A stretch of DNA of 5,916 nt from NCBI GenBank assembly GCA_900757255.1, contig CAAENE010000401.1, positions 1-5,916 on the forward strand. Reading direction: 5' to 3'. The stretch comes from Clostridia bacterium. Its GTDB lineage: Bacteria; Bacillota; Clostridia; HGM11514. Both the position numbers and the translations under genes were made by a program. The notes under the pieces are model-generated. The model was not told where the DNA came from and searched no databases. It saw only the letters and a program-made list of their open reading frames with translations. The stretch's first letter is position 1. Every line of letters starts with the position of its first letter. Shown here one piece after another: positions 4,662 to 5,916 of this stretch.

Positions 4662-5916
4662 ATACAACGCAGCAATTCTATTCGGTAATCAAGCGGCCGG
4701 TTAACTCGATAGATATCCTGGTACATCCGTTCCATTTCCTCCAAAAAGCCTTTATCCGTCCCCATATTGAATCGGTAAAACATCTCTTTTACAAATTGAT
4801 AGTATTCTTTATTATCATAAAGTGACGCGTAACTTTCCACCGCTTTTTCCACTCTTCCTTTATCTGTTAAATCAATTTTTTGCGCCTTTAATTTAATCAA
4901 AAAATTCTTGGATATCCTGTGCTTGTGTTCATACTCTGAACGCGTTTGATTCAAACTGTGGACATACCGGGCGCGCTGCAGATTCGGGTTTGCTTCAAGT
5001 ACTGCAAGCTGTATCCCCTTTTGCAGCTGTGCCGCTGTAAAAGTGCCTGCGTCCAGCCGATCCAACAATAATCGGTATTTCCCCTTAGGCAGACCGCTTA
5101 CACGTAATATCTCCTGATTGAACAAAGAGAGGTATTGTTCCGATTCACCATCCAGTGCCAAAGGAAGAGAGTTGGGCTGGTAAATAAACTGCATCCCCTC
5201 CTCTGATAGTTTGAGGTCGTGCACACGCATATTTTTCATCCGGCAGACCGCTCTTATTTCCATATCGTATTCAAACACCGATACAGTCTCGCTCTCGCCC
5301 AACGCTTTTAAAATCTCCCGTGCAATCAGCGCGTGTCCCAAAATTCCGGGATGAATCCTGTCCGCTCCTACCAGACTCCCACCCGGTTCTTTTTTACGGA
5401 GCCGCGTATTTTCCCGCAGCATGGCCATATGCAAATCAATTAATAAATATCCTTTCTCTTTTGCCAGCTTTTTATCAAATGCAGCAATTTGTTTCAGGCT
5501 GTCGTCCGCGCCAAAGCAATTCTTCTGTCCCAGTTCAGCCAGCTGTTCATACGGCGTCGGCGTCATCAAGGCGATTTCCCCGCCAATCTGTTCAGTCAGC
5601 CGCTCAATATTATAACATCCGGACTTGACCGCCTCCTTCTGCTGCCCTTTGTTTTGATTACATACCGCTGCTTGAAACAATTGATACTGTATATCGTTCA
5701 TACCGAACATGACAAATGCCTTATTACAGTTTTTCGGCTGGATATCCCAGTCCAGCCGCAGATTTGCGTCATTTGCCGTTCCGCCGCTGATCCCCAGGTT
5801 ATAAAACCGGATTTTATCCTTGGGGCGGCGGGTAAAATAATAATCAGTCAAAAACAAATGATATTGTCCGGCCGCTGTAATGCTGTCTCCGACCAGCGCA
5901 ACTCTGTCTCCGTTTC
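4658..5916 (-). CDS. SGNH/GDSL-family hydrolase, 5' end beyond the window
   Basis: This is a serine esterase or acylhydrolase of the SGNH superfamily; known members deacylate lipids, acylated glycans or wall polymers. The frame stays open to the window edge, so 418 residues are visible and the true start lies beyond 5916. A TTG at 5857-5855 could be mistaken for a start, but it would remove block I: VALVGDSIT, with nucleophile Ser encoded at 5884-5882. Block II is NLGISGG (from 5800), block III is GMND (Gly 5704-5702, Asn 5698-5696), and block V is DRIHP (Asp 5362-5360, His 5353-5351). The catalytic set is therefore complete. After the hydrolase core, about 210 residues follow. A part with GKYRLLLD and TAAQLQKGIQLA resembles a C-terminal beta segment seen in some SGNH hydrolases, and a charged helical tail comes after it. 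No signal peptide can be assessed. The substrate is unknown. Confidence 0.88.
   Translation of the reverse strand, partial: NGDRVALVGDSITAAGQYHLFLTDYYFTRRPKDKIRFYNLGISGGTANDANLRLDWDIQPKNCNKAFVMFGMNDIQYQLFQAAVCNQNKGQQKEAVKSGCYNIERLTEQIGGEIALMTPTPYEQLAELGQKNCFGADDSLKQIAAFDKKLAKEKGYLLIDLHMAMLRENTRLRKKEPGGSLVGADRIHPGILGHALIAREILKALGESETVSVFEYDMEIRAVCRMKNMRVHDLKLSEEGMQFIYQPNSLPLALDGESEQYLSLFNQEILRVSGLPKGKYRLLLDRLDAGTFTAAQLQKGIQLAVLEANPNLQRARYVHSLNQTRSEYEHKHRISKNFLIKLKAQKIDLTDKGRVEKAVESYASLYDNKEYYQFVKEMFYRFNMGTDKGFLEEMERMYQDIYRVNRPLDYRIELLRCI

Noticed and set aside
4491..4825. Small plus-strand frames between the PAP2 and SGNH genes
   Set aside because: They are built from repeat DNA and the antisense of the SGNH 3' end, with no ribosome binding site or conserved content.

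Overview
The window most likely comes from a low-to-moderate GC Gram-positive bacterium, probably a member of the Clostridia (Bacillota). Support comes from strong AGGAGG-type ribosome binding sites, AT-rich leaders with TGn-TATAAT promoters, a class A penicillin-binding protein with a Pro/Ser/Thr-rich C-terminal tail, and a short Gram-positive-type NagB. No species can be named from the sequence alone.

Layout, left to right. Positions 1-243 are an AT-rich leader with two candidate promoters. A bifunctional class A penicillin-binding protein is encoded at 244-2439 (+) and ends in a clear intrinsic terminator (2453-2486). An AT-rich 230-base leader follows, with two candidate promoters and a small inverted repeat. 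Glucosamine-6-phosphate deaminase nagB lies at 2670-3383 (+). The 226 bases between nagB and the convergent next gene are unusually structured: a cloverleaf-like three-way junction (3413-3481), two GC-rich hairpins (3483-3554) and a terminator (3581-3611) shared by the convergent genes. A PAP2-family membrane phosphatase is at 4485-3610 (-). Its 172-base upstream spacer carries a 68-base-period direct repeat and a second copy of the GC-rich hairpin found after nagB. An SGNH/GDSL hydrolase (minus strand, stop at 4658) runs off the right edge. Its catalytic GDSIT block lies upstream of the first start-like codon in the frame, so it must be read as a partial gene open to 5916.

Functionally the genes share a loose cell-envelope theme: peptidoglycan polymerisation and cross-linking (PBP), amino-sugar supply or recycling (NagB), lipid phosphate or undecaprenyl pyrophosphate dephosphorylation (PAP2), and ester hydrolysis of an unknown substrate (SGNH). 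Each gene appears to have its own promoter or terminator, so this is a neighbourhood rather than an operon. I see no CRISPR array, tRNA, rRNA, transposase or phage gene. The least explained material is the repeat and hairpin DNA in the two spacers flanking the PAP2 gene. It looks like a dispersed intergenic repeat family, possibly transcribed, rather than a new protein system.
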